Shown: positions 8,167 to 17,248 of the stretch, in pieces
Layout of the letters: every line of letters begins with the position of its first letter
How positions within the stretch are numbered: position 1 is the stretch's first letter
NCBI RefSeq assembly: GCF_021869765.1
Contig: NZ_CP084580.1
Span: forward strand, 1,426,001 to 1,490,000
Origin: Chryseobacterium sp. MEBOG06
GTDB taxonomy: Bacteria > Bacteroidota > Bacteroidia > Flavobacteriales > Weeksellaceae
Direction of reading: 5' to 3'
Length of the DNA: 64,000 nt
Program-made: the position numbers and the translations under genes
Notes under the pieces: model-generated
What the model was told of the DNA's origin: nothing
What the model saw: only the letters and a program-made list of their open reading frames with translations
Database searches by the model: none

Positions 8167-9285
8167 TTAATTGAATAAATCTTTTACTTTATCAAAAAAA
8201 GTTTTTTCCTTTCCGGATGGTTCTGCAACCATTTCTCCGCTGGACATCTGCTTTTCAAAGAAGTCTTTCTGTTCTTTAGTAAGCTTTTGAGGGGTCCATA
8301 CATTGATGTGAATAAACATATCTCCTTTTCCATAGCTGTCTATGCTTGGAAGTCCTTTTCCGGCAAGTCTTAGGATTTTTCCGGATTGTGTTCCCGGATC
8401 AACTGTAATTTTTACTTTTCCACCTACGGTAGGGATTTCTTTTTTAGTTCCTAAAGCAGCTTCTGCAAATGAAACATATAATTCCTGATGAAGATTATCA
8501 CCTTCTCTCTTAATTGTCTGATCTACGTCCTCTTCTATAATCACCAATAAGTCACCCGGAATTCCTCCAAAAGGAGCGTCGTTCCCCTTTCCTCTTACAT
8601 TAAGCTGGATACCGTCTCTGGCTCCTGCAGGAATATTGATTGTGATTTCTTCTTCCTCTTTTATAAGGCCCTGAGCATTAGCTCCAGCCGGAATTTTATC
8701 AGCTACCTTTCCGATTCCCTGGCAAGTAGAGCAGGTAGTTTGGGTTTGCATTTGACCAAACATAGTGTTCATTACTTTAAGCTGAACACCGGAACCGTTA
8801 CATGTAGGACACGTTTTTGAAGTGGCACCTTCTGCCATCTTCATTTTTTTTACTTTGATTGTTTTATGAGTTCCGTTGACCATTTCCTCAAGGTTCAGCT
8901 TGATTCTGATTCTTAAATTAGAACCTTTTACCTGCTGACGGCCGCCGCCGCCGCCACCGAATCCTCCGAAACCACCACCGAAAATATCTCCAAACTGGCT
9001 GAAAATATCTTCCATGTTCATACCGCCTCCGAAGCCTCCACCTCCGTAACCTCCGTTTCCACTCATTCCGGCATGGCCGAACTGGTCGTATCTGGCACGT
9101 TTCTGATCGTCGCTTAATACCTCATAGGCCTCTGCTGCTTCTTTAAACTTTTCTTCAGCCTCTTTATCACCTGGGTTTTTATCCGGGTGAAATTTGATGG
9201 CCATCTTACGGTATGCTTTTTTTATTTCGTCGGCTGAGGCAGATTTGCTGATCTCAAGAACCTCGTAATAATCTCTTTTTGACAT
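8167..9285 (-). CDS. dnaJ: Chaperone DnaJ (Hsp40) with a reduced zinc finger
   Basis: A 372-residue co-chaperone that stimulates DnaK. The J domain occupies residues 1-70 with HPD at 33-35; a Gly/Phe-rich linker (about 71-118) follows; the C-terminal substrate-binding beta domains fill about 120-350. The central zinc region has only two CxxCxGxG motifs, CPTCNGSG (159-166) and CSTCQGIG (185-192), where the classical protein has four. The spacing matches the inner pair (zinc centre II); the outer pair (centre I) is replaced by cysteine-free sequence. It follows grpE on the same strand after about 110 bases; dnaK is not in the window. Identity is certain, the reduced finger is seen directly. Confidence 0.96.
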   Translation of the reverse strand: MSKRDYYEVLEISKSASADEIKKAYRKMAIKFHPDKNPGDKEAEEKFKEAAEAYEVLSDDQKRARYDQFGHAGMSGNGGYGGGGFGGGMNMEDIFSQFGDIFGGGFGGFGGGGGGRQQVKGSNLRIRIKLNLEEMVNGTHKTIKVKKMKMAEGATSKTCPTCNGSGVQLKVMNTMFGQMQTQTTCSTCQGIGKVADKIPAGANAQGLIKEEEEITINIPAGARDGIQLNVRGKGNDAPFGGIPGDLLVIIEEDVDQTIKREGDNLHQELYVSFAEAALGTKKEIPTVGGKVKITVDPGTQSGKILRLAGKGLPSIDSYGKGDMFIHINVWTPQKLTKEQKDFFEKQMSSGEMVAEPSGKEKTFFDKVKDLFN

Positions 9286-9310
9286 GACTTTCTATTCTAT
9301 AATTGATGGG

Positions 9311-9390
9311 ATAAATGATAAAAGATATTTAAAAATTTAGTAATAAAAGTATAGCTGATCATCATTTATCACTCATCATTTATCATTTAT
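9311..9390. repeat. Inverted repeat between grpE and dnaJ
   Basis: ATAAATGATAAA (9311-9322) and TTTATCATTTAT (9379-9390) are exact reverse complements 56 bases apart; the stretch 9355-9390 also repeats the core TCATTTATCA. It may modulate read-through from grpE to dnaJ. Confidence 0.45.
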
Positions 9391-9394
9391 AATA

Positions 9395-9931
9395 TTAGTT
9401 TCCTGTTACTACTTTTGCAAAACGGATTACTTTATCATTTAAAGTGTAACCTGTTTCGATAACATCTACGATTTTTCCTTTTAAATCTTCCGATGGAGCA
9501 GGAATTTGAGTAATAGCCTCATGGAAATCCACGTTGAAAGTGTCTCCGGATCTAACTTCCATTGTTTTTAACCCTTTTTCAGTAAGTTTATTTTTGAATT
9601 TCTGATAGATAAGCTCTACCCCCTGAAGGTCAGCCGGATTTCCGTTTTTAGCGATTTCTTTTAATGCTCTTTCAAAATCATCTAAAACTCCTAACATAGA
9701 AACCATCATTTCCTGATTAGCGTACTGGAAGAATTCCATCTTCTCCTTAGTCGTTCTTTTTTTATAGTTTTCGAACTCAGCATACAATCTGATGTAACGG
9801 TCTTTTTCTTCTGCCAAAAGTTCCTCTGGAGAAGGGGTAGCTGTCACATTGTCCTGAGACGCTGCTTCGTTCTGAACATTGTTTTCCTGTTGATTATTGA
9901 TGCTTTCTTCGTTAATATCCTGATTTTCCAT
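9395..9931 (-). CDS. grpE: Nucleotide exchange factor GrpE
   Basis: A 178-residue protein that releases ADP from DnaK in the heat-shock chaperone cycle. The first 35 residues are Gln/Asn/Glu-rich and disordered; residues about 36-85 form the long dimerising helix (LAEEKDRYIRLYAEFENYKKR); the four-helix and beta domains follow, with family blocks GVLDDFERALKE (about 86-97), GVELIYQKF, DFHEAITQIP and the C-terminal DKVIRFAKVVTGN. Length is normal for the family. It lies just upstream of dnaJ on the same strand, the usual pairing, but the 109-base gap contains a long inverted repeat. Confidence 0.95.
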   Translation of the reverse strand: MENQDINEESINNQQENNVQNEAASQDNVTATPSPEELLAEEKDRYIRLYAEFENYKKRTTKEKMEFFQYANQEMMVSMLGVLDDFERALKEIAKNGNPADLQGVELIYQKFKNKLTEKGLKTMEVRSGDTFNVDFHEAITQIPAPSEDLKGKIVDVIETGYTLNDKVIRFAKVVTGN

Positions 9932-10160
9932 AATTCAATATTTATTTACAGAAATGTTTCACAAAGAACCTGCCAAATCAGAAATCTGGACATTTAGGCA
10001 GAAAAAGACAGCACCTGAAAAAGGGCTTTGAAAGAGAATTATTGAAAATTAAGAATTGAAATAATGAATACCCCAATTACTATTTATTGACCATAATTCA
10101 CATTCGCTTTTAATTATTAACTATCAATTATCAATTACTCATTATTAATTTCTCATACTT

Positions 10161-11495
10161 TTATTCTCCTGTAAACGTCTGATACAAAAGATAGAGGTTT
10201 AAAACAATAATGATAATGGAAATGCCCCAGACACATACTTTCATAAAAGGCCTGTTCACGAATTCACCCATTTTGGCTTTATCATTGGTAAACATGACCA
10301 GTGGAACGACTGCAAAGCTTAGCTGCATAGACAATATGACCTGGCTTAAGACCAATAGCTGAGTTGTTCCCTGCTCACCATACAGAATAGCAACAATTAA
10401 CGCAGGAATCACTGCTATAAGCCTTGTGATCAATCTTCTTAACCATGGTTTCATTCTGATATTAAGAAAACCTTCCATGACGATCTGTCCTGCGAGAGTA
10501 CCTGTAAGTGTTGAATTCTGTCCGGAAGCCAATAAGGCAATAGCAAAGGCAATACTTGCCATTGAAGCTCCCAAAATAGGAGTGAGCATTTTGTAGGCAT
10601 CATGAATATCTGCAACATGTTCGTTACCTGTTGTATGAAAGGTTGCAGCAGCAAGAATAAGGATCGCGGCGTTGATGAAGAAAGCCAGCATCAGTGAAAC
10701 CGTACTGTCCAGCGTTGCAAACTTGATCGCCTCTTTCTTTCCTTCCGTATCACGGGGATAATCTCTTGTCTGTACAATACTGCTATGAAGATAAAGGTTG
10801 TGCGGCATAACGGTTGCTCCTAAAATCCCTATGGCAATATATAACATGGCCGGATTGGTAATGATTTCCTTTTGAGGAACCAAACCTCCCAATATCTCAT
10901 TGAACGCAGGTTGAGAAATGACTATTTCATAAACGAAGCAGGCTAAAATGATGAAAATAAGCCCGCCTACAATACTTTCAATCCATCGGAAACCTTTTGC
11001 CTGAAGTAAAAGGATGATGAGAACATCAACGGTGGTAATGACAATACCCCACGTAAGCGGTATATGGAATAATAAGTTTAGAGCAATGGCAGAGCCAATG
11101 ACCTCGGCCAGATCACAGGCGGCAATGGCTATTTCACAAAATACCCAGAGAATAAAATTGGTCGTAGGGCTGAAATGATCCCTGCAGGCCTGTGCTAAAT
11201 CTCGTTCTGCAACAACTCCCAGTTTTACAGATAAATGCTGTAGAACCATTGCAAAAATATTTGAAATAAGAATTACAGAAAGTAAGGTATATCCAAATTG
11301 AGCTCCTCCGGCAATATCCGTAGCCCAGTTTCCCGGATCCATATATCCTACAGCAATCATAAGTCCCGGACCTGCAAATGCGAGATATTTCCTCCAAAAA
11401 CCTGCTTTTCTAGGAACTTTTATAGAAGAATATACTTCTGATAACGAGTGAGATGTTTTATCTTTTCGCCAAGCGCTTTTTAAATTGAAACTCAT
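10161..11495 (-). CDS. mntH: Nramp family divalent metal (Mn2+) transporter
   Basis: A 444-residue inner-membrane importer of the Nramp family, expected to bring Mn2+ (and possibly Fe2+) in with protons. Helix 1 has the conserved metal-binding DPGN at 53-56, and helix 6 has MPHNLYLHSS starting at Met230, the canonical Ala/Met-Pro-His motif. Eleven or so hydrophobic helices span the rest, and length is normal. A promoter with an embedded inverted repeat lies just upstream (11499-11543), suggesting control by a metal-responsive repressor, although no such regulator is encoded nearby. Assignment to manganese rather than another divalent metal is from family knowledge. Confidence 0.93.
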   Translation of the reverse strand: MSFNLKSAWRKDKTSHSLSEVYSSIKVPRKAGFWRKYLAFAGPGLMIAVGYMDPGNWATDIAGGAQFGYTLLSVILISNIFAMVLQHLSVKLGVVAERDLAQACRDHFSPTTNFILWVFCEIAIAACDLAEVIGSAIALNLLFHIPLTWGIVITTVDVLIILLLQAKGFRWIESIVGGLIFIILACFVYEIVISQPAFNEILGGLVPQKEIITNPAMLYIAIGILGATVMPHNLYLHSSIVQTRDYPRDTEGKKEAIKFATLDSTVSLMLAFFINAAILILAAATFHTTGNEHVADIHDAYKMLTPILGASMASIAFAIALLASGQNSTLTGTLAGQIVMEGFLNIRMKPWLRRLITRLIAVIPALIVAILYGEQGTTQLLVLSQVILSMQLSFAVVPLVMFTNDKAKMGEFVNRPFMKVCVWGISIIIIVLNLYLLYQTFTGE

Positions 11496-11498
11496 AAA

Positions 11499-11543
11499 TG
11501 TTAGAAATGACTAACAAATTTAATTAAATAAATGTAAACACAA
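11499..11543 (-). promoter_or_regulatory. mntH promoter with a palindromic operator candidate
   Basis: On the minus strand TAAATTTG (plus 11515-11522) matches the -7 consensus and TTG (plus 11541-11543) sits 18 bases upstream. TGTTAG (11499-11504) and CTAACA (11511-11516) are exact reverse complements with a 6-base spacer and run from the -7 element to 4 bases before the start codon, where a repressor would block transcription. Confidence 0.55.
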
Positions 11544-11556
11544 AAATCATAGAAAG

Positions 11557-11584
11557 AAAAAATCCCGGAAATCAATTTCCGGGA
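11557..11584 (-). terminator. Terminator of the DUF937/OmpA gene
   Basis: TCCCGGAAAT (11563-11572) and ATTTCCGGGA (11575-11584) are exact reverse complements; on the minus strand a run of six T follows. Confidence 0.8.
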
Positions 11585-11608
11585 CTTAATTTTTATTGAT
11601 TCTAAAGA

Positions 11609-12934
11609 TTATTTTGCAAATCTTACAGACATTTTTCTGTCAGCAGCTCTTTCTGCATCAGATGCTTTTGCATCTACTTTAGCAAATTTACTTCCGTACC
11701 CTTCTGCTTCCAGTACCTGAGCTCCTATTCCTGCTTTTGCTAAAGCAGCTTTGATATATTCAGCTCTGGCTTTTGATAGTTTTACATTAGAAGCTTCATT
11801 TCCTGTTTTGTCAGTATAGCCACCGATTTTGATCTTAGCTTCAGGGAAAGCTTTAAGAATCGCTACTAAATTATCCAGCTGTCCTTGTGAACCAGCTTCC
11901 AGCTCGGCAGCACTTCCCATTTTGAAATTTACATGGTCAAAATCGTACCACTTATCTTTCAATGCTGAATCATCAGCTGCATTTTTGTAGGCTCCGGATT
12001 TCAGGAATGCAATCATTTGATCTTCCATTCCTCCTTTATAGCCTTTCAGCATTACCCCGTTAAGGTCTATATTTTCATCCGTTTTAACGGTAGCAGGAGC
12101 CGGGGCTGTAGCCCCCATACTGGTGGTATCTGTATGTGAAACGGCAGATGCAGAGTCAGACATAGCTGTAGTAGTGGTGGTAGTCTGCTTTTTCTCGCAT
12201 TGTTTCCATAAGAAATATGCCGCTGCTAGTAATAATAAAAGCGGAAGCAACCATTTCCAGATGGAGCCTCCGCCTTGATTATTGTTATTATTTTCAAACT
12301 GTTCTCTTATTTCTCTGGCTCCTTCTGAAGCGTGTTCTCTGGCTGTAGCTACTCCTTCTGCAAGGTTATCTTTCGCCGTGGAGGTTACTGAAGAAACTGT
12401 TTCTTTAGCCTGCCCGAACCAATTTTCAGCTCCTAATCCAAAGGATGCCAAAGATAGGCCTGCCGGCAATAAAGAAGAGATCATGCCTTTCTGATCATGC
12501 AGTAAGCTGGAAATACCCGAAGCACCCAAATTATTGTCTGCCGCATATTTTCCAACAGTGCCTGCTGTAGCCCCGGTAACCAGGTTTAACAATGAACCTG
12601 CAGAAGTATTGCTGATTCCTGAAAAACTGGCAATGGAATTTACTAACCCTCCTATCTTATCTCCAAAAATAGAAGATAATAAATTGGAAACTATAGGATT
12701 ACTGGATGAATTACCTAGTAAATTACCTAAAATTCCACTCGAAGAGGCCTTTGTAATAGCATCCACAACACCAGGGTTGTCTGCGTTATTGGCCAATCCA
12801 CCTACTACCGCAGGTAACAAGCCACCTATTGCTTTAGAAATACCGGATTCGCTTTCTCCAAACTGTGATGCAGCCTGTGAAACCAAAGCGGGACCTAATT
12901 GTCCTTTAATTAAATCAATGACATTTAAAGACAT
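11609..12934 (-). CDS. DUF937 and OmpA-domain membrane protein
   Basis: A 441-residue protein with no cleavable signal peptide. Residues 1-160 are Gly/Ser/Leu-rich and match the DUF937 type (repeated LLPAVVGGLA-like blocks). Residues about 161-222 are an amphipathic, Asn-ended linker; a single membrane helix lies at about 226-243 (WLLPLLLLLAAAYFLW). A Thr/Ser/Ala/Pro-rich spacer (251-285) then leads to an OmpA-like peptidoglycan-binding domain (about 330-441) with GYTDKTGNEASNVKLSKARAE at 372-392. The inferred topology is DUF937 in the cytoplasm, OmpA domain in the periplasm gripping the cell wall. It is a single-gene unit with its own terminator. Confidence 0.85.
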   Translation of the reverse strand: MSLNVIDLIKGQLGPALVSQAASQFGESESGISKAIGGLLPAVVGGLANNADNPGVVDAITKASSSGILGNLLGNSSSNPIVSNLLSSIFGDKIGGLVNSIASFSGISNTSAGSLLNLVTGATAGTVGKYAADNNLGASGISSLLHDQKGMISSLLPAGLSLASFGLGAENWFGQAKETVSSVTSTAKDNLAEGVATAREHASEGAREIREQFENNNNNQGGGSIWKWLLPLLLLLAAAYFLWKQCEKKQTTTTTTAMSDSASAVSHTDTTSMGATAPAPATVKTDENIDLNGVMLKGYKGGMEDQMIAFLKSGAYKNAADDSALKDKWYDFDHVNFKMGSAAELEAGSQGQLDNLVAILKAFPEAKIKIGGYTDKTGNEASNVKLSKARAEYIKAALAKAGIGAQVLEAEGYGSKFAKVDAKASDAERAADRKMSVRFAK

Positions 12935-13053
12935 AATAATAAATTTTTTTGATTAATGTTGATATAAATTTAAACAAAAATCTGTCCAAATGTCACCTTT
13001 TTTTGAATTTTTCTTTAAAAAACAACGATTTTTTTTTAAATCGTTGAAAATTA

Positions 13054-14529
13054 TTAATAGGCTTTTGCGAATAATACACGTCTCTTAGAAGGTTTTCCTG
13101 AGATCAGTGAAATGCCTTCCTCTACATCATCATCCAGAGGAATACATCTGATTGTTGCTTTAGTTTCGTCCTTTATCTGCTCTTCTTCTTCGGCAGTACC
13201 ATCCCAATGTGCATAGATGAAACCTCCTTTTTCTTCTAAAACTTTCTTAAATTCTTCATAAGAGTCCACTTTTGTAATGTTTTCTTTTCTGAAGTTGAAA
13301 GCTTTAGTATAAAGCTCCTCCTGAATGGTTTTTAATAATTCTTCAACATAAGAATCCAATCCTTCAATAGAACGTACTTCTTTGGTAAGGTTATCTCTTC
13401 TTGCGATCTCAACAGATTTGTTCTCCAAATCTCTTGGTCCCATTGCAATTCTTACAGGAACACCTTTCAATTCGTATTCAGCAAATTTCCAGCCCGGTTT
13501 GTTCTGAGTATCGTTATCAAATTTCACAGAAATTCCTTTTGCTTTTAGCTTAGCCTGAATATCTAATGCAACTTCACTGATTTGTTCTAATTGTTCTTCT
13601 CCTTTAAAGATAGGGACAATCACTACCTGAATAGGTGCAAGGGTTGGAGGCAGTACCAAACCGAAATCATCAGAGTGAGTCATAATCAAAGCTCCCATTA
13701 AACGGGTTGATGTTCCCCATGAGGTAGCCCAAGCATGTTCAATTTTCCCTTCTTTGTTGGTGAATTTAACATCAAATGCTTTTGCAAAGTTCTGACCAAG
13801 GAAGTGAGAAGTTCCTGCCTGAAGAGCTTTTCCATCCTGCATCAATGCCTCGATACAATATGTCTCGTCGGCACCTGCAAATCTTTCAGACGGCGTTTTT
13901 AGACCCTTAATAACAGGCATCGCCATGAATTTTTCTGCAAAATCAGCATACACGTCATTCATTTTTTCTGCCTCCTCAACAGCTTCATCTTTTGTAGCAT
14001 GAGCTGTATGCCCTTCCTGCCATAAGAATTCTGCTGTTCTAAGGAATAAACGGGTTCTCATTTCCCAGCGTACAACATTAGCCCATTGGTTAATTAGTAT
14101 AGGTAAATCTCTGTATGACTGAATCCAGTTTCTATAAGTATTCCAGATAATGGCTTCTGAAGTAGGGCGTACAATAAGCTCTTCTTCTAATTTTGCATCC
14201 GGGTCAACAATAAGTTTGTGAGGATTGTTTGGATCTGTTTTTAACCTGTAATGAGTAACTACAGCACATTCTTTTGCAAAACCTTCCGCATTTTTTTCCT
14301 CTGCCTCAAATAAGCTTTTGGGCACAAAAAGCGGGAAGTATGCGTTAACGTGACCTGTTTCTTTGAATCTTTTATCCATTTCATCACGCATTTTCTCCCA
14401 GATTGCATAGCCATATGGTTTGATTACCATACACCCGCGCACACCTGAATTTTCAGCTAAGTCAGCTTTTACAACAAGCTCATTATACCATTTGCTGTAA
14501 TCTTCGCTTCTTGAGGTTAATTTTGCCAT
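13054..14529 (-). CDS. proS: Prolyl-tRNA synthetase, archaeal/eukaryotic type
   Basis: A 491-residue class II aminoacyl-tRNA synthetase that charges tRNA-Pro. It lacks the editing insertion of the long bacterial ProRS and has the extended C-terminal domain ending in RRVLFAKAY, both marks of the archaeal/eukaryotic form that is normal in Bacteroidota. Visible class II elements: RPTSE (121-125), motif 2 [10 protein letters not shown] with [10 protein letters not shown] (151-177) and motif 3 around [19 protein letters not shown]. The anticodon-binding domain lies at about 290-400. The leader between this gene and the divergent lipoprotein gene contains a hairpin and a pair of direct repeats (14579-14646). 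Confidence 0.96.
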   Translation of the reverse strand: MAKLTSRSEDYSKWYNELVVKADLAENSGVRGCMVIKPYGYAIWEKMRDEMDKRFKETGHVNAYFPLFVPKSLFEAEEKNAEGFAKECAVVTHYRLKTDPNNPHKLIVDPDAKLEEELIVRPTSEAIIWNTYRNWIQSYRDLPILINQWANVVRWEMRTRLFLRTAEFLWQEGHTAHATKDEAVEEAEKMNDVYADFAEKFMAMPVIKGLKTPSERFAGADETYCIEALMQDGKALQAGTSHFLGQNFAKAFDVKFTNKEGKIEHAWATSWGTSTRLMGALIMTHSDDFGLVLPPTLAPIQVVIVPIFKGEEQLEQISEVALDIQAKLKAKGISVKFDNDTQNKPGWKFAEYELKGVPVRIAMGPRDLENKSVEIARRDNLTKEVRSIEGLDSYVEELLKTIQEELYTKAFNFRKENITKVDSYEEFKKVLEEKGGFIYAHWDGTAEEEEQIKDETKATIRCIPLDDDVEEGISLISGKPSKRRVLFAKAY

Positions 14530-14578
14530 TATTTTTTAAAATTTTTTTAACTTTTGTACATTATTGTTATCTAAAAAT

Positions 14579-14646
14579 AAAAATCTATTTTTGATAGATT
14601 TTTTTACCAGTATTTTGGTACATTTTTGGTACAGATTGCAAATATA
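14579..14646. promoter_or_regulatory. proS upstream region: hairpin, 11-bp-spaced direct repeats and -7 element
   Basis: AAAAATCTAT (14579-14588) and ATAGATTTTT (14594-14603) form a perfect 10-bp stem with A/T runs on both sides. TTTTGGTACA occurs at 14613-14622 and again at 14624-14633, one helical turn apart. On the minus strand TATATTTG (plus 14639-14646) fits the -7 consensus for proS; if used, the hairpin would lie in the proS leader. Confidence 0.4.
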
Positions 14647-14673
14647 ATTTAAATTAAAAATTTTTACGTTATC

Positions 14674-15747
14674 ATGAAAAGAAATATACATAAAAATTTG
14701 CTTGATCTGCTAAGATCCAAAGGGATTCTGGCAGTAGCAGGCGGATTATTGCTTGTGTCTTGTGGTGCTCAGATGGGAGGGTATAGCGAGACAGATGGGG
14801 TGTATTACGACCCTAACAAGGATACGCTACCTGAAGGAGTTATCATTAATGATAGCGGTAACAGAGTAGGTGAATATTATGACTATTATCAGGATTCCAA
14901 TGTAATTCAAAATGCAGAAGCGAATTCCAGAGAACAGCAAAACAGATATAGCGAATGGAGTGGAACCAATACGAACTGGGGTTCCAATGCCACAGATTCT
15001 GATTGGGGACTGTATTCAGGTTCCCAAACCAACTACTATGACAACTCATGGGGATCTCCATATGGATGGTATGGAGGATATAGTCCCTATTGGGGCTGGA
15101 ACCGAGGCTGGGGCTGGGGTGCTAATATGTCCTGGGGTTGGGGCGGATCATTTGGATGGGGCTGGGGCGGCTCTATTGGATGGGGAAGTCCTTACTGGGG
15201 CGGATATTATGATCCGTTCTGGGGTGGTTACTACGGAAACCCTTATTGGGGGTACGGAGGAGGCTACTGGGGTAATGGTTACTACAATAGACCTATATAC
15301 AGAAGAAGTGGAATTAGTGGAGGAGGATTCCAGAATACCGGTATAAACAATGCGGTGTACAGAACCAATACGGCTAATTCAGGATTCAGAAATAACAATA
15401 ATAACGGAGGATTCAGAAACACAAATAGTGGAGGTTTCAGAGATGGTAACTCAAACGGAGGATTCAGACAGCAGGGTAACACCGGAGGATTCAGAAATAG
15501 TAATTCCGGAGGTTTCAGAGGTACACAGCCTAATAATGGCGGATTCCGTAATTCAGTTCCTCAGTCAAGACCTGACTATCAGCAATCTCAGCCAAGATAT
15601 AATAATAATGGAGGCTTCAGATCCAATGATTCCGGAGGTTTCAGATCCAGCGGAGGTTTTAATTCCGGTGGCGGCGGCTTCAGAGGCGGCTCTGGCGGCG
15701 GAGGCGGCGGAATGAGATCTGGCGGCGGAAGAGGCGGCTTTAGATAA
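14674..15747 (+). CDS. Trp/Gly/Tyr-rich lipoprotein with C-terminal GGFR repeats
   Basis: A 357-residue envelope protein. The N-terminus has a signal peptide with lipobox LLVSC, making Cys30 the probable lipidated residue. Residues about 100-205 are dominated by Trp, Gly, Tyr and Pro (repeated WGWGG, PYWGG and GYYG units). Residues about 210-357 carry ten copies of GGFR, mostly spaced by short Asn/Ser/Thr linkers, ending in a nearly pure Gly/Arg tail. Such composition implies a disordered, adhesive or phase-separating surface material. I recognise no enzyme domain. It is 29 bases upstream of the porin gene at 15777 on the same strand, so the two are likely co-transcribed. Confidence 0.85.
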   Translation: MKRNIHKNLLDLLRSKGILAVAGGLLLVSCGAQMGGYSETDGVYYDPNKDTLPEGVIINDSGNRVGEYYDYYQDSNVIQNAEANSREQQNRYSEWSGTNTNWGSNATDSDWGLYSGSQTNYYDNSWGSPYGWYGGYSPYWGWNRGWGWGANMSWGWGGSFGWGWGGSIGWGSPYWGGYYDPFWGGYYGNPYWGYGGGYWGNGYYNRPIYRRSGISGGGFQNTGINNAVYRTNTANSGFRNNNNNGGFRNTNSGGFRDGNSNGGFRQQGNTGGFRNSNSGGFRGTQPNNGGFRNSVPQSRPDYQQSQPRYNNNGGFRSNDSGGFRSSGGFNSGGGGFRGGSGGGGGGMRSGGGRGGFR

Positions 15748-15776
15748 TTTTCAAACGAATAAACTATTAAAAAATA

Positions 15777-17186
15777 ATGTTAAAAAAATCTTTAGTATTA
15801 ATGAGTATTTCTGCTGCATTTTTTGCGCAGGCTCAGGATGTTTCTGTAATAAGAAATACTGTGGAAGCTTACTCAAGTACTCCTATGATAGGAACTGCCA
15901 AGTTCAATGCGATGGCTGGATCTAATGGAGCATTAGGAGGAGATGCCAACTCTTTACTGACAAACCCTGCGGGGTTGGGAGTTGCTATTTCTGGCGAGGT
16001 TTCGGGAACTTTATCTATTGCAGGGAATAAGAACAGCAGTTCTATGGCTGGTTCTACATTAAATTATAGCAAGACAAGAGGAGATCTTGGAAATGCAGGT
16101 GGGATTATTGCTTTTCCGTTGATGAGTGAGACAGGATGGAAGTTTATTAATATTGGTATTAATTTTTCCAATCAGTCCCTTGATAACGTAATTCAGTCAC
16201 CGGGTAACAGTAATATAATTTATGATTTTGATATTGCTGACCCTACAAAAGGCGCTTCAATGGCTGGGCACTCCTATGAAAGATATGGGAACTTGTCTAA
16301 GATGAGTTTTGGGGTAGGTGCAAATTACAATCATAATCTTTATATTGGTGCAGGATTGAACTTTTTCAATGCAACAATAGATCAGTATGATACTCTGGGA
16401 TACAGAAACCTTATGAATAATTCTGTAGAATTGTTCAGTAAGCAAGATACTCCTTACTCTGAAAGATCTTCAGGTTTTTCAGCTTCAGTAGGGGTTATTG
16501 GAAAGCTGAGTCCTAATTTCAGACTTGGAGCGTCTCTTGAAACTCCTACATTCTGGAGTATAGACAGAAATTATAACTTCTATAATGATCCTAATTACGG
16601 AGATGATATAGGAGCTGAAAACAGAAAGTTCACTTCTCCGCTTAAAGCAACGGTAAGTGCTGCATTTGTAGCAAGTAAAAACTTCTCGTTGAACGTAGAC
16701 TATACATTAGGACTTACAAAGCCTGATTATAAAGTGTACGGTTCTGCAGAAAGAGAACTGAATGATTTCTTTAAAGACAATTATAAGAACCTTTCAGAAG
16801 TAAGAGTCGGAGCTGAATATAGAGTAAAACAATTCAGATTAAGAGGCGGATATGCTTACCAGTCAAGTCCGTTTGATGCCCTTACAATCAGCAGATTTAA
16901 TGATGCCGGTGTTGCAGGCGATCAGTCATACAGTAATCTGATGCTGAGCGATAGAAATACTGCTTCATTGGGGATAGGATATGATTTCAAATCATTCTAT
17001 GTTGATGCTTCTTATCAGAACATTACTTCCAAGTACAGCAATCCTTTTATGAGAGGGTATATGGGAGATAATTTTGATACCTCTTACTATTCAGCAAAAA
17101 ATATCGCTCAAAGTGATTCTTATGCAGTAAGTGATGTAAAAAGCACCAGAAATAATTTCTTCCTTACTGTAGGATGGAAGTTCTAA
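15777..17186 (+). CDS. OMPP1/FadL/TodX-type outer-membrane protein
   Basis: A 469-residue outer-membrane beta-barrel. It begins with a signal peptide (cleavage after AQAQ, about residue 20). The mature N-terminus has the hatch-like region common to FadL/TodX proteins, with TAKFNAMAGSNGALGGDANSL and LLTNPAGLGV (about 39-66), the conserved N-P-A-G-L element. The remainder alternates beta strands and ends in VGWKF with the C-terminal Phe recognised by the BAM machinery. FadL relatives let hydrophobic compounds cross the outer membrane; the ligand here is unknown. It probably shares a transcript with the GGFR lipoprotein before it, and ends at a strong bidirectional hairpin. Confidence 0.88.
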   Translation: MLKKSLVLMSISAAFFAQAQDVSVIRNTVEAYSSTPMIGTAKFNAMAGSNGALGGDANSLLTNPAGLGVAISGEVSGTLSIAGNKNSSSMAGSTLNYSKTRGDLGNAGGIIAFPLMSETGWKFINIGINFSNQSLDNVIQSPGNSNIIYDFDIADPTKGASMAGHSYERYGNLSKMSFGVGANYNHNLYIGAGLNFFNATIDQYDTLGYRNLMNNSVELFSKQDTPYSERSSGFSASVGVIGKLSPNFRLGASLETPTFWSIDRNYNFYNDPNYGDDIGAENRKFTSPLKATVSAAFVASKNFSLNVDYTLGLTKPDYKVYGSAERELNDFFKDNYKNLSEVRVGAEYRVKQFRLRGGYAYQSSPFDALTISRFNDAGVAGDQSYSNLMLSDRNTASLGIGYDFKSFYVDASYQNITSKYSNPFMRGYMGDNFDTSYYSAKNIAQSDSYAVSDVKSTRNNFFLTVGWKF

Positions 17187-17214
17187 ATTTCAGTTTTTAT
17201 CACTGATATAAATT

Positions 17215-17242
17215 AAAAGCTCCGAAATTTTTCGGAGCTTTT
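17215..17242. terminator. Bidirectional terminator between porin and ZIP genes
   Basis: AAAAGCTCCGAAA (17215-17227) and TTTCGGAGCTTTT (17230-17242) are exact reverse complements with A/T flanks, serving the convergent genes on both sides. Confidence 0.85.
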
Positions 17243-17248
17243 CTATTT

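Noticed and set aside
14912..15346. A 144-codon plus-strand frame inside the GGFR lipoprotein gene
   Set aside because: It is a frame-shifted reading of low-complexity repeats; the lipoprotein frame has a signal peptide and lipobox.
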